A stretch of 5,396 nt of DNA from Actinomycetes bacterium (GTDB taxonomy: Bacteria; Actinomycetota; Thermoleophilia; RBG-16-64-13), in contig JAKAHF010000206.1 in NCBI GenBank assembly GCA_021815245.1, positions 1-5,396 of the forward strand, given 5' to 3'. Positions 1-5,396 of this stretch are shown here, one piece after another. Made by a program: the position numbers and the translations under genes. Under the pieces are notes generated by a model. It was given only the letters and a program-made list of their open reading frames with translations. It did no database searches and had not been told where the DNA came from. The first letter of the stretch is position 1; every line of letters starts with the position of its first letter.

Positions 1-719
1 GTGAGTGGAACCTCGATCTGGTGTTCGGCATGCCGGGGCAGACCTGGGACCACGCCGTCGCCGACATCGACGCCGCCGTGGCCGCGGAGCCGACCCACAT
101 ATCTCTCTACGACCTGACCTACACGGCGGGATACCTGCGGTATCTCGAGACCCCGGCGCGCCGCGGGGGGACGCCCGATCGGGTCGCCGACTCCGTCGCT
201 GACGCCGCCGTATCGCCGGCGGAAGCCGCCGCTTCTTTCGCCGAGGCCTTTTTCGCGGAGGCGGTCGCCCGGCTGCAGGCCGCGGGCTACCGCCGCTACG
301 AGGTCTCCAACTTCGCGCTCCCCGGGCACGAGTGCCGGCACAATCTGGCCTACTGGCGCGGTGCCGACTACCTTGGCATCGGCGCCGCGGCGGTGTCCAC
401 CATGGGGAGCGAACGGCGTACCAACCCGCGGTCGGTGGCGAGCTACCTTCGCGGCGATCCGCCCGACGTGGAGGTCGTGAGTCCTGAGACGAGACTCTGG
501 GAGAAGGCCATGCTGGGACTCCGCACCGTCGACGGAGTCGACGAGTCGGAGGTCGCCGCGGCGCTCGATTCGGAGGCCCTCCCGCGGCTGCTGGAGCAGG
601 GCTGTGTGGAGAGGGGCCATGGTAAACTTCGACTGAATAGCGGGTTTTTGGACGTAAGCAACGCCGTTATCTCGGCGCTTCTCGTTCACCCCGGGGGTGC
701 CAACGAGGCTGCTGGATAG
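1..719 (+). CDS. hemW: HemW-like radical SAM protein (haem chaperone / coproporphyrinogen III oxidase-like), C-terminal part
   Basis: Partial gene, cut by the left edge; full codons start at base 3 and the TAG stop is at 717-719, giving about 238 visible residues. The N-terminal part with the radical SAM CxxxCxxC cluster motif lies outside the window. Visible family marks are NLDLVFGMPGQT (9-44), HISLYDLT, and the block YEVSNFALPGHECRHN followed by YWRGADYLGIG (298-380), which is characteristic of HemW. The C-terminal winged-helix-like HemW domain follows, with RLWEKAMLGLRT and a final SNAVISALL. HemW proteins bind haem and S-adenosylmethionine and were long misannotated as oxygen-independent coproporphyrinogen III oxidase (HemN). 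Oddities: the usual GxGxxAHS motif reads GIGAAAVS (375-398), the LTxExGT-type segment reads LTYTAGY, and an Ala-rich stretch (about 181-294) precedes the YEVSNF block. HemW next to hrcA is a common bacterial neighbourhood. The family call is secure; retention of haem binding is not shown. Confidence 0.93.
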   Translation, partial: EWNLDLVFGMPGQTWDHAVADIDAAVAAEPTHISLYDLTYTAGYLRYLETPARRGGTPDRVADSVADAAVSPAEAAASFAEAFFAEAVARLQAAGYRRYEVSNFALPGHECRHNLAYWRGADYLGIGAAAVSTMGSERRTNPRSVASYLRGDPPDVEVVSPETRLWEKAMLGLRTVDGVDESEVAAALDSEALPRLLEQGCVERGHGKLRLNSGFLDVSNAVISALLVHPGGANEAAG

Positions 720-722
720 TGG

Positions 723-733
723 GGCCTTAGGCC
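723..733. repeat. 11-base inverted repeat GGCCTTAGGCC between hemW and hrcA
   Basis: Two perfect 5-base arms (GGCCT and AGGCC) flank a single T, directly after the hemW stop and 12 bases before the hrcA start. It is the only clear symmetry in this 25-base gap. It does not resemble the CIRCE operator (TTAGCACTC-N9-GAGTGCTAA) recognised by HrcA. With arms this short in GC-rich DNA it may well be chance, so no function is assigned. Confidence 0.25.
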
Positions 734-744
734 GGTCGTCAGAC

Positions 745-1797
745 ATGATGCTCACAGAACGACAGAGAACCATCCTCAACGCCGTCACCCAGCGGTACAT
801 CGGCACGGGCTCGCCCGTCTCGTCGAAGGAACTGGTTGGAGCGGCCGGTCTGCAGTGCTCGTCGTCGACCGTGCGCAACGAGTTCGCGCTGCTCGAGGAG
901 AAGGGCTACCTCACGCATCCGCATACCTCGGCGGGCAGGGTGCCGACCGATCTCGGCTACCGCGAGTTCGTCGACTTTCTCATGAGCGGCGGCACGCCCC
1001 GCTTGGGTCTCCGGGCGCCGGGCTTCGCGGGCGGCCTGACCGAAGTGCACGCCGAGGACCTCACCGGCGAGATCGAGACGGCCCTGCGCCAGGCGACCGA
1101 CGCCATGTCGCGCGCCACCAACCTCTTGGCTCTCGTCCTCGCGCCACGCATGAGCGGCGCCCGTCTGCGCCATGTGGAGCTCCTGAAGCTCCAGCCGGCC
1201 GAGCTCATGTACGTGTTCATCGTGTCGACCGGAGCGGTCATGAAGGGCGTCGTCGAATGGCAGACAGCGGTCGACTCCGGACTGGTGGAGTGGGCTCGCA
1301 CCTACCTCAACGAGATGCTCTCGGGCCAAGCCCTCACCGCCCGCCTGATCAAGCGCACTCTCGACAACCCCGAGCTCAATCCGCGCGAGAACCGTTTTCT
1401 GCAGGCGCTCGCGCCTGCGTTTCAGAAGCTGGTCGACGAGCAGGCGCAGGAGGAGCTCTATGTCGGCGGCGCTTCGCGGCTGCTGGCCGAACCCCGCATC
1501 CAAGACGTATCGTCGCTTCGCGATCTGCTTTCGCTTCTCGAAGAAAGGTTTCTCCTTCTCCAGGTGTTGCGCAATGCCCTCGGCAGCGGCGCCGTCGTGG
1601 TGAGGATCGGCAGCGAGCACGAAGCCACGGCTCTCCAGCCGTTCAGCGTGGTAGCCGCGAGCTATGGGCTGCCTCAGCGCAGGCTGGGCACGGTGAGCCT
1701 CGTGGGCCCGACCCGCATGGATTACGAACGAGCCATCGTCACCGTCAGGGAGACCGCGCAGCTGCTCTCGGAGCTCGTCGGCGACCGGTACGAGTGA
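745..1797 (+). CDS. hrcA: Heat-inducible transcription repressor HrcA
   Basis: HrcA represses chaperone operons (groESL, and often dnaK) by binding the CIRCE inverted repeat; GroEL helps keep it active. The product is 350 residues, normal for the family. An N-terminal winged helix (about residues 1-75) begins MLTERQRTILNAV and contains SSSTVRNEFALLEEKGYL and PHTSAGRVPTDLGYR, the family's DNA-binding hallmarks. The central and C-terminal dimerisation/GAF-like part contains ELYVGGASRLL and ends with GTVSLVGPTRMDYERAIV, the classic HrcA signature. Start: adjacent ATGs at 745 and 748 both fit the family N-terminus; 748 would give MLTERQ directly. Neither has a clear Shine-Dalgarno, and the hemW stop lies 25 bases upstream, so translational coupling is plausible. 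A GTG at 697 would add a non-conserved 16-residue leader overlapping hemW and is less likely. dnaJ follows after 43 bases. No CIRCE half-site was seen upstream, so self-repression through an operator here is not supported. Confidence 0.96.
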   Translation: MMLTERQRTILNAVTQRYIGTGSPVSSKELVGAAGLQCSSSTVRNEFALLEEKGYLTHPHTSAGRVPTDLGYREFVDFLMSGGTPRLGLRAPGFAGGLTEVHAEDLTGEIETALRQATDAMSRATNLLALVLAPRMSGARLRHVELLKLQPAELMYVFIVSTGAVMKGVVEWQTAVDSGLVEWARTYLNEMLSGQALTARLIKRTLDNPELNPRENRFLQALAPAFQKLVDEQAQEELYVGGASRLLAEPRIQDVSSLRDLLSLLEERFLLLQVLRNALGSGAVVVRIGSEHEATALQPFSVVAASYGLPQRRLGTVSLVGPTRMDYERAIVTVRETAQLLSELVGDRYE

Positions 1798-1805
1798 CCT
1801 GTCCC

Positions 1806-1831
1806 CTCAAACAAACCAGTGACTGCTTGAG
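1806..1831 (+). promoter_or_regulatory. Imperfect inverted repeat in the dnaJ leader, overlapping its ribosome binding site
   Basis: CTCAAACA (1806-1813) can pair with TGCTTGAG (1824-1831) at seven of eight positions (one A-C mismatch) around a 10-base loop. The 3' arm covers the GAG of the weak Shine-Dalgarno GAGAA (1829-1833), 7 bases before the ATG at 1841. In RNA this would be a small hairpin hiding the ribosome binding site; in DNA it could be an operator half-site pair. It does not match CIRCE. The surrounding 43-base gap is about 49% G+C (21 of 43), lower than its coding flanks. A repeat of this size can arise by chance, and no function is demonstrated. Confidence 0.35.
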
Positions 1832-1840
1832 AAACGATTG

Positions 1841-2995
1841 ATGAAACGCGACTACTACGAGGTGCTCGGCATCGAGCGCGATGCCGACGTACAGCAGATC
1901 AAGAAGGCCTATCGCAAGCTCGCCCGCGAGCTGCATCCCGACGTCAACTGCTCGGACCCCGACTGCGAAGAGAAGTTCAAGGAGGCCACCGAGGCCTACG
2001 AGGTGCTTTCCGACCAGGAAAAGCGCCAGCTCTACGATGCCTATGGTCATGAAGGCCTTCGCCGCGGCGCCGGTGGCGCCGGCGGCTTCGGCGGGTTCGA
2101 GGGCTTCGGCGGCGGCTTCGGCGACCTCTTCGAGAACCTCTTCGGAGGAGCGTTCGGCGGCGCCTTCGGCGGGGCGTTCAACCAGGGCCGCCCGGCGGGG
2201 CCGGCGCGGGGTGAGGACCTCGCCGTCGACGTGGAGCTCACGCTCGAAGAAGCCGCCTTCGGCGTCGAGAGGGAGATCACGTTCGAGGCCTACGCCACCT
2301 GCCAGAAGTGCGAAGGCGTGGGCACCACCGATCCCAGTTCGATCAAGGCGTGTGTCGATTGCGGCGGGTCGGGACAGATCCGCACGGTGCGCCGCACCAT
2401 TCTAGGTCAGATCGTGCAGGCCGCTCCCTGCGTACGCTGCGGTGGCCGGGGCCAGACCATAGAGACGCCCTGCGACGATTGTCGCGGCACCGGCCGGGTC
2501 TACACCGAGCGCACAGTGACGGTGAACATCCCCGCGGGCATCGACACCGGCCAACGCATGCGCGTCAGCGGACGGGGCGGCGCCGGCGAGCGGGGAGCCC
2601 GCCCGGGCGACCTCTACGTGCGCATCCGCGTGCAGTCACACGACCTGTTCGAACGGCGCGATGACGACATCCTCTACATGGCCGATCTCACCATGGTGCA
2701 GGCCGCGCTCGGGGCGACCTTGACCATTCCGACGCTGGACGGTGAAGAGGAGGTGGAGTTCGCCGCCGGCACCCAGCCCGGCGACGTGAAGGTGCTCAAG
2801 GGTAAGGGGGCTCACCGGCTGAACGGCCACGGTCGCGGTGACCAGGAGATCCACGTGCGGGTGCTCGTGCCGCGCGACCTCGACGATCAGCAGAAGCACC
2901 TTCTGCAGGAGTTCGACGAGGCCTGCGGCGCAGCTCAGTACGCCGAGCCCGAAGAAGGGGTGCTGCACAAACTACGCCACTGGTTCAGTAGCTGA
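1841..2995 (+). CDS. dnaJ: Type I chaperone protein DnaJ (Hsp40)
   Basis: Cytoplasmic co-chaperone that stimulates DnaK ATP hydrolysis and delivers unfolded clients. All domains of a type I (class A) J-protein are present in 384 residues. The J domain (about 4-69) begins DYYEVLGIE, with HPD at 32-34 and the usual [16 protein letters not shown] helix. A Gly/Phe-rich linker (about 75-116) includes a GGAF repeat. The zinc-finger region has four CxxCxGxG repeats: CQKCEGVG (154), CVDCGGSG (171), CVRCGGRG (197) and CDDCRGTG (211). The C-terminal substrate-binding barrel follows ([45 protein letters not shown]). The ATG at 1841 is chosen because [10 protein letters not shown] fits the family; the TTG just before it is not needed. 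A pair of Cys (37 and 42) in the loop after HPD is unusual. dnaK and grpE are not in the window, so this is probably the hrcA-linked DnaJ copy (DnaJ2 type in Actinobacteria). Confidence 0.97.
   Translation: MKRDYYEVLGIERDADVQQIKKAYRKLARELHPDVNCSDPDCEEKFKEATEAYEVLSDQEKRQLYDAYGHEGLRRGAGGAGGFGGFEGFGGGFGDLFENLFGGAFGGAFGGAFNQGRPAGPARGEDLAVDVELTLEEAAFGVEREITFEAYATCQKCEGVGTTDPSSIKACVDCGGSGQIRTVRRTILGQIVQAAPCVRCGGRGQTIETPCDDCRGTGRVYTERTVTVNIPAGIDTGQRMRVSGRGGAGERGARPGDLYVRIRVQSHDLFERRDDDILYMADLTMVQAALGATLTIPTLDGEEEVEFAAGTQPGDVKVLKGKGAHRLNGHGRGDQEIHVRVLVPRDLDDQQKHLLQEFDEACGAAQYAEPEEGVLHKLRHWFSS
2141..2176 (+). repeat. Three 12-base tandem units coding for FGGA in the DnaJ Gly/Phe linker
   Basis: Three consecutive in-frame copies of a TTCGGxGGxGCx-type unit encode [12 protein letters not shown], and a further TTC follows at 2177. 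The units differ only at third codon positions and the protein repeat is exact, so selection on the linker or an old slippage duplication could both explain it. Gly/Phe linkers are naturally low in complexity, so this is a normal feature of a type I DnaJ. Unit number may vary between relatives. Confidence 0.7.
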
Positions 2996-3621
2996 TGCGG
3001 GCCTCATCGAGCCCGGCCTCGGTCGTGCTTTTCGACTTGGGTGGCGTGCTCGTTCGTGTGAGAGGGTTCACCAACCTCGCAGCGCTTCTCAGTCGCTTGG
3101 GGGTCGAGTGGGCCGGTGATGGGCAGGAGATACGCGAGCGCTGGCTGCGTTCGACCGCTGTGCGGAGCTTCGAACTGGGGCAGGTGCCCCCGGGAGTGTT
3201 CGCGCAGCGTTTCGTCGAAGAATGGCATCTGCCGATCGAGCCCGCGGCCTTTGCCGAAGACGTCGCCGGCTGGATCGTCGGCCCGTTTCCGGGAGCGCAA
3301 CGACTGATCGCCGATCTGCAACACCTGCGATGCCACGTGAGCTGCTTCTCCAACTGCAACGCATTACACTGGGAACAGATGACTTCGTTTCTGGGCCTGC
3401 TCGATTCGGCCTATTCGTCGCACATACTCGGGCTCATCAAGCCCGACGAAGAGGCATTCGCGGCCGTGGCGGAACGACTCGGAGTCGACCCGGGCGACAT
3501 CGTCTTCTTCGACGATTCTCGTTCGAACGTCGAAGCCGCCGGGCGGGTGGGTATGCGCTCGTTCTTGGTCGACGGGCCCGATGCCTGCCGGGCGGTGCTC
3601 GAGAGTGAGGGACTGCTATGA
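2995..3621 (+). CDS. HAD-superfamily hydrolase, YihX-like phosphatase family, substrate unknown
   Basis: A 208-residue haloacid dehalogenase-like protein, likely a soluble phosphatase of subfamily IA. Motif I is FDLGGVL with nucleophile Asp14; position +2 is Gly16 instead of the usual acid/base Asp, as I recall for E. coli YihX (FDLGNV). Motif II is FSNCN with Ser119, motif III is LIKPDEEAF with Lys149, and motif IV is VFFDDS with Asp173 and Asp174, followed by NVEAAGRVGMRSFLV. The helical cap lies between about 20 and 95. YihX dephosphorylates alpha-D-glucose 1-phosphate, but the substrate here cannot be read from sequence. The ATG shares one base with the dnaJ stop (TGATG) and has no visible Shine-Dalgarno, pointing to translational coupling. 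A GTG at 3025 would start just before motif I (MLFDLGG) and is a possible alternative. The end overlaps prmA by four bases. The family call is strong; the role beside dnaJ and prmA is unknown. Confidence 0.9.
   Translation: MRASSSPASVVLFDLGGVLVRVRGFTNLAALLSRLGVEWAGDGQEIRERWLRSTAVRSFELGQVPPGVFAQRFVEEWHLPIEPAAFAEDVAGWIVGPFPGAQRLIADLQHLRCHVSCFSNCNALHWEQMTSFLGLLDSAYSSHILGLIKPDEEAFAAVAERLGVDPGDIVFFDDSRSNVEAAGRVGMRSFLVDGPDACRAVLESEGLL
3607..3611 (+). promoter_or_regulatory. Ribosome binding site of prmA
   Basis: GAGGG lies inside the last codons of the HAD gene, 6 bases before the ATG at 3618. It is a good Shine-Dalgarno match and supports this start at the ATGA stop-start overlap. Confidence 0.65.
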
Positions 3622-4694
3622 AGAAATCGGACGACGATCGCATCGGGGGCGCGGCGCCGGCGGCACAGCCGGCCGGCACCGACCGCGCTGTCAACCTGAC
3701 GTTGCCTGAAGAAGTCGCCGAGATCGCGGGCGCGATGCTCATGGACCTTCTGGGGCCCTTCGAAGTGCAGGGGTCGGGGTGGGCGCCGCCCGCGGGAACG
3801 GCCGCCGCTGAGTTGCCCGCCACTGTGGGCGAGCCGCCCGTTGGGGCGCCGGCCGGTTTTGTGACCCTCGTCTTCTACCCCGAAGCCGACGTGACGATCG
3901 ACGAAGCCGAGATCCTCGGTGCCCTGCCGGTCGAACTTCGCACGTCGAACCGCGTGACGATAGCGGTCGCCGAGGTCTCTCGCGACTGGACCGAGGGCTG
4001 GCGCGATCATTTCAAGCCGATCGTCATCGGCGAGGTGCGCATCCGGCCGCCGTGGGAGGGTGCCGAAGACAACGACGAGACACTCGTCGACGTGGTCATC
4101 AATCCGGGGCTTGGGTTCGGCACGGGTCTTCATCCGACGACCCGGGGCGTGCTGACACTGCTGCAGGAGCCCGATCCCGCCGGGGAGGGCGGGGGACACC
4201 TCCTCGGGCCGGTGGTCGATGCCGGCACCGGCTCGGGCATCCTCTCCATCGCGGCGGCCAAGCTGGGGTGGGGCCCGGTGTTCGCGTTCGACAACGATGG
4301 CGTGGCTCTGAGCTCGGCCCGCGAGAACGTCGACGAGAACGGCGTGGCGGGCGTGGTCGAGGTGTTTCAGACCGACATCGAAGGCGCGTCTCTCTACTGG
4401 TTCTCGGGGGCCACGGTGCTTGCCAACATGACTCTCGACCCGGTGCTCGCCCTGCTCGACAAACTCTCGAGTCTCTCGCTGCACGGCAGTTGCGCGGGCG
4501 AGGGAGCTTCGGCGCGCCGGCCCGAGCGCGTGATCGTCTCGGGTATCCTCGCGGGCGAACAGGAGAAGAAGGTGGCCGGCGCCGCCCGTGCGGCCGGGTT
4601 CACGCTCGGTCGCACCATCTACGAAGCCGAGTGGGCAAGCATGGAGCTGCTGCCGATCAAGCCGCCGTCCTCGGGCGACACCGTCTGGAGCTGA
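3618..4694 (+). CDS. prmA: Ribosomal protein L11 methyltransferase PrmA
   Basis: Uses S-adenosylmethionine to methylate lysines and the N-terminus of ribosomal protein L11. A divergent N-terminal substrate-recognition domain (to about 120) is followed by the family linker DWTEGWRDHFKPIVIG (123-138), then INPGLGFGTGLHPTTR (161-176). The Rossmann methyltransferase domain has the SAM loop DAGTGSGILSIAA (201-213), the acidic FAFDND at the end of beta 2 (225-227), ANMTLDP (269-275) and a C-terminal VSGIL with a final EW..MELL. Substitutions against the usual family pattern: DxGCGSG reads DAGTGSG, FGTGTHPTT reads FGTGLHPTT, and the ANI motif reads ANM. At 358 residues it is longer than typical PrmA (near 300). 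The extra length includes an Ala/Pro-rich leader (1-25) and an Ala/Pro/Gly loop (about 50-80). The ATG overlaps the preceding stop as ATGA and has a GAGG Shine-Dalgarno, so co-translation with the HAD gene is likely. Confidence 0.93.
   Translation: MKKSDDDRIGGAAPAAQPAGTDRAVNLTLPEEVAEIAGAMLMDLLGPFEVQGSGWAPPAGTAAAELPATVGEPPVGAPAGFVTLVFYPEADVTIDEAEILGALPVELRTSNRVTIAVAEVSRDWTEGWRDHFKPIVIGEVRIRPPWEGAEDNDETLVDVVINPGLGFGTGLHPTTRGVLTLLQEPDPAGEGGGHLLGPVVDAGTGSGILSIAAAKLGWGPVFAFDNDGVALSSARENVDENGVAGVVEVFQTDIEGASLYWFSGATVLANMTLDPVLALLDKLSSLSLHGSCAGEGASARRPERVIVSGILAGEQEKKVAGAARAAGFTLGRTIYEAEWASMELLPIKPPSSGDTVWS
4687..4690 (+). promoter_or_regulatory. Ribosome binding site supporting a GTG start for the RNB ribonuclease
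   Basis: GGAG sits in the last codons of prmA, 9 bases before the GTG at 4700. This decides the start in favour of GTG 4700 over the in-frame ATG at 4838, which would remove 46 residues. Confidence 0.6.
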
Positions 4695-4699
4695 CGGTC

Positions 4700-5396
4700 G
4701 TGGCGCGGCACACCCCGGGGCGTAGCCGTTCTGACAAGCGAAGGGCCCAACTCGCCCGCGCGGGATTGATCCCAGCCGGAGACCCCAAAGGGCGTTCGGC
4801 CAGTGTTGCTGGAGTGATCGTGCGGCGCGGCAAGAGCATGGAAGTGGAACCATTGTTCCAGCCCATCACCACGCTGCCCCTGGAGCGCGGACCGTTCAAG
4901 CCGCAACCAGGCGACCTCGTGCTCTTCACGTTCTCGTTTGGGTTCAAGGCCAGTGTCGTCAAGATCATCGGCAAGAGCAACGTGCTCGCCGACGTCATGG
5001 ACGCCCTGCTCGCCGACGGTCTCGTGCAGCGAGGATTCGGAGCCAAGGTGCTCGAGGACGCCGCCAAAGCCGCCGATCTGCAGGACGCAGTGGATGCCGA
5101 CAGGGTGGATCTGCGTCAGCTCTACACCTTCACGGTCGATCCGATCATGGCGCAAGATTTTGACGATGCGCTGTCGTTCGAACGCACACCCGCCGGCACC
5201 ACGCTGGTGTACGTGCACATCGCCGACGTCTCCTATTTCGTGCGCGAACGGAGCGCTCTCGACAAAGAATCTCTACGCCGCGGCAACTCGGTCTACGTGG
5301 CGACCGGCGTCGAGCCTATGCTGCCGCCGCAGCTCTCCTCGGGTGTCTGCTCGCTCCGACCGGGGGAGGACCGCAAGGCGGTCACGGTAGAGATGG
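4700..5396 (+). CDS. RNB-family exoribonuclease (RNase II/RNase R-like), N-terminal part
   Basis: An open frame of 232 codons from a GTG runs off the right edge without a stop. RNB enzymes degrade RNA processively 3' to 5' using Mg2+ in a narrow channel. The start of the catalytic domain is unmistakable from about residue 137: DLRQLYTFTVD, then QDFDDALSF, then VYVHIADVSYFV, SALDKESLRRGNSVY and MLPPQLSSGVCSL. Four acidic residues, Asp147, 153, 155 and 156, match in spacing the catalytic Asp201, 207, 209 and 210 of E. coli RNase II. The 136 residues before it are short for RNase R. After a basic leader (RSRSDKRRAQLARAG) comes room for about one OB/cold-shock-like fold (about 33-92, including KPQPGDLVLF and SVVKIIGKSNV) rather than the usual helix-turn-helix plus two cold-shock domains. 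GTG 4700 is 5 bases after the prmA stop and has a GGAG ribosome binding site. The catalytic core and any S1 domain lie beyond the window, so rnr versus rnb is left open. Confidence 0.92.
   Translation, partial: MARHTPGRSRSDKRRAQLARAGLIPAGDPKGRSASVAGVIVRRGKSMEVEPLFQPITTLPLERGPFKPQPGDLVLFTFSFGFKASVVKIIGKSNVLADVMDALLADGLVQRGFGAKVLEDAAKAADLQDAVDADRVDLRQLYTFTVDPIMAQDFDDALSFERTPAGTTLVYVHIADVSYFVRERSALDKESLRRGNSVYVATGVEPMLPPQLSSGVCSLRPGEDRKAVTVEM

Noticed and set aside
645..672. Possible sigma-70 promoter for hrcA (TTTTTG, 16 bases, TTATCT) near the end of hemW
   Set aside because: The -35 box is a poor match and the bases code for the conserved HemW C-terminus, so the lower GC there does not need a promoter to explain it.
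697..744. Extended HrcA start at GTG 697 overlapping the hemW end
   Set aside because: The extra 16 residues are not HrcA-like, whereas MLTERQ at 748 matches the family N-terminus.
739..1620. Open frame (293 codons) on the - strand opposite hrcA
   Set aside because: Antisense shadow of a clear HrcA gene; no recognisable domain in its translation.
4695..4699. Terminator between prmA and the RNB gene
   Set aside because: Only five bases separate the genes and the ribosome binding site lies inside prmA; no room for a hairpin and T-run.
3411..4853. Long open frame (480 codons) on the - strand opposite the HAD gene and prmA
   Set aside because: It mirrors well-recognised + strand genes, its translation is rich in Arg/Gly/Ala/His without family motifs, and long antisense frames are expected in GC-rich coding DNA.
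4619..5218. Open frame (199 codons) on the - strand opposite the prmA end and the RNB gene
   Set aside because: The + strand here encodes an RNB domain with intact catalytic residues; the antisense product shows no motif.
4938..5390. 150-codon + strand frame inside the RNB gene
   Set aside because: It is Ser/Arg/Pro-rich with no family resemblance and lies out of frame with the RNB coding sequence from 4700.

Overview
The window is about two thirds G+C and almost entirely coding. Six genes lie on the + strand, with only 43 bases or less between neighbours. It looks like a conserved bacterial housekeeping region. The order hemW - hrcA - dnaJ - (HAD hydrolase) - prmA - RNB ribonuclease suggests a high-GC Gram-positive lineage. 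The hemW-hrcA-dnaJ block, with dnaK and grpE not adjacent, resembles the hrcA-dnaJ2 locus of Actinobacteria. A prmA here would suit a deep actinobacterial class better than the mycobacteria or streptomycetes. The taxon is inference: another high-GC phylum is not excluded.

Layout. Positions 1-719 hold the C-terminal part of hemW (haem chaperone-like radical SAM protein), cut by the left edge. 745-1797 is hrcA, the heat-shock repressor. A 43-base, less GC-rich gap holds an imperfect inverted repeat that overlaps the weak ribosome binding site of dnaJ (1841-2995, a complete type I J-protein). dnaJ joins a HAD-family phosphatase-like gene (2995-3621) at a TGATG junction. That gene joins prmA (3618-4694, ribosomal protein L11 methyltransferase) at an ATGA junction. 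Five bases after prmA, a GTG start with a GGAG ribosome binding site opens an RNB-family exoribonuclease gene that runs off the right edge (4700-5396).

How the genes fit together. The last four genes are tightly coupled and probably share one transcript, which may also include hrcA and hemW. The theme is protein and RNA quality control: a heat-shock regulator, a co-chaperone, a ribosomal protein modifier and an RNA-degrading enzyme, plus one small phosphatase of unknown substrate. No CIRCE operator, terminator, RNA gene, mobile element or CRISPR array was seen. I found no evidence of a new biological system. The points worth a second look are modest: a possible dnaJ leader hairpin, unusual residues in HemW and PrmA, the position of the HAD gene, and the reduced N-terminus of the ribonuclease.
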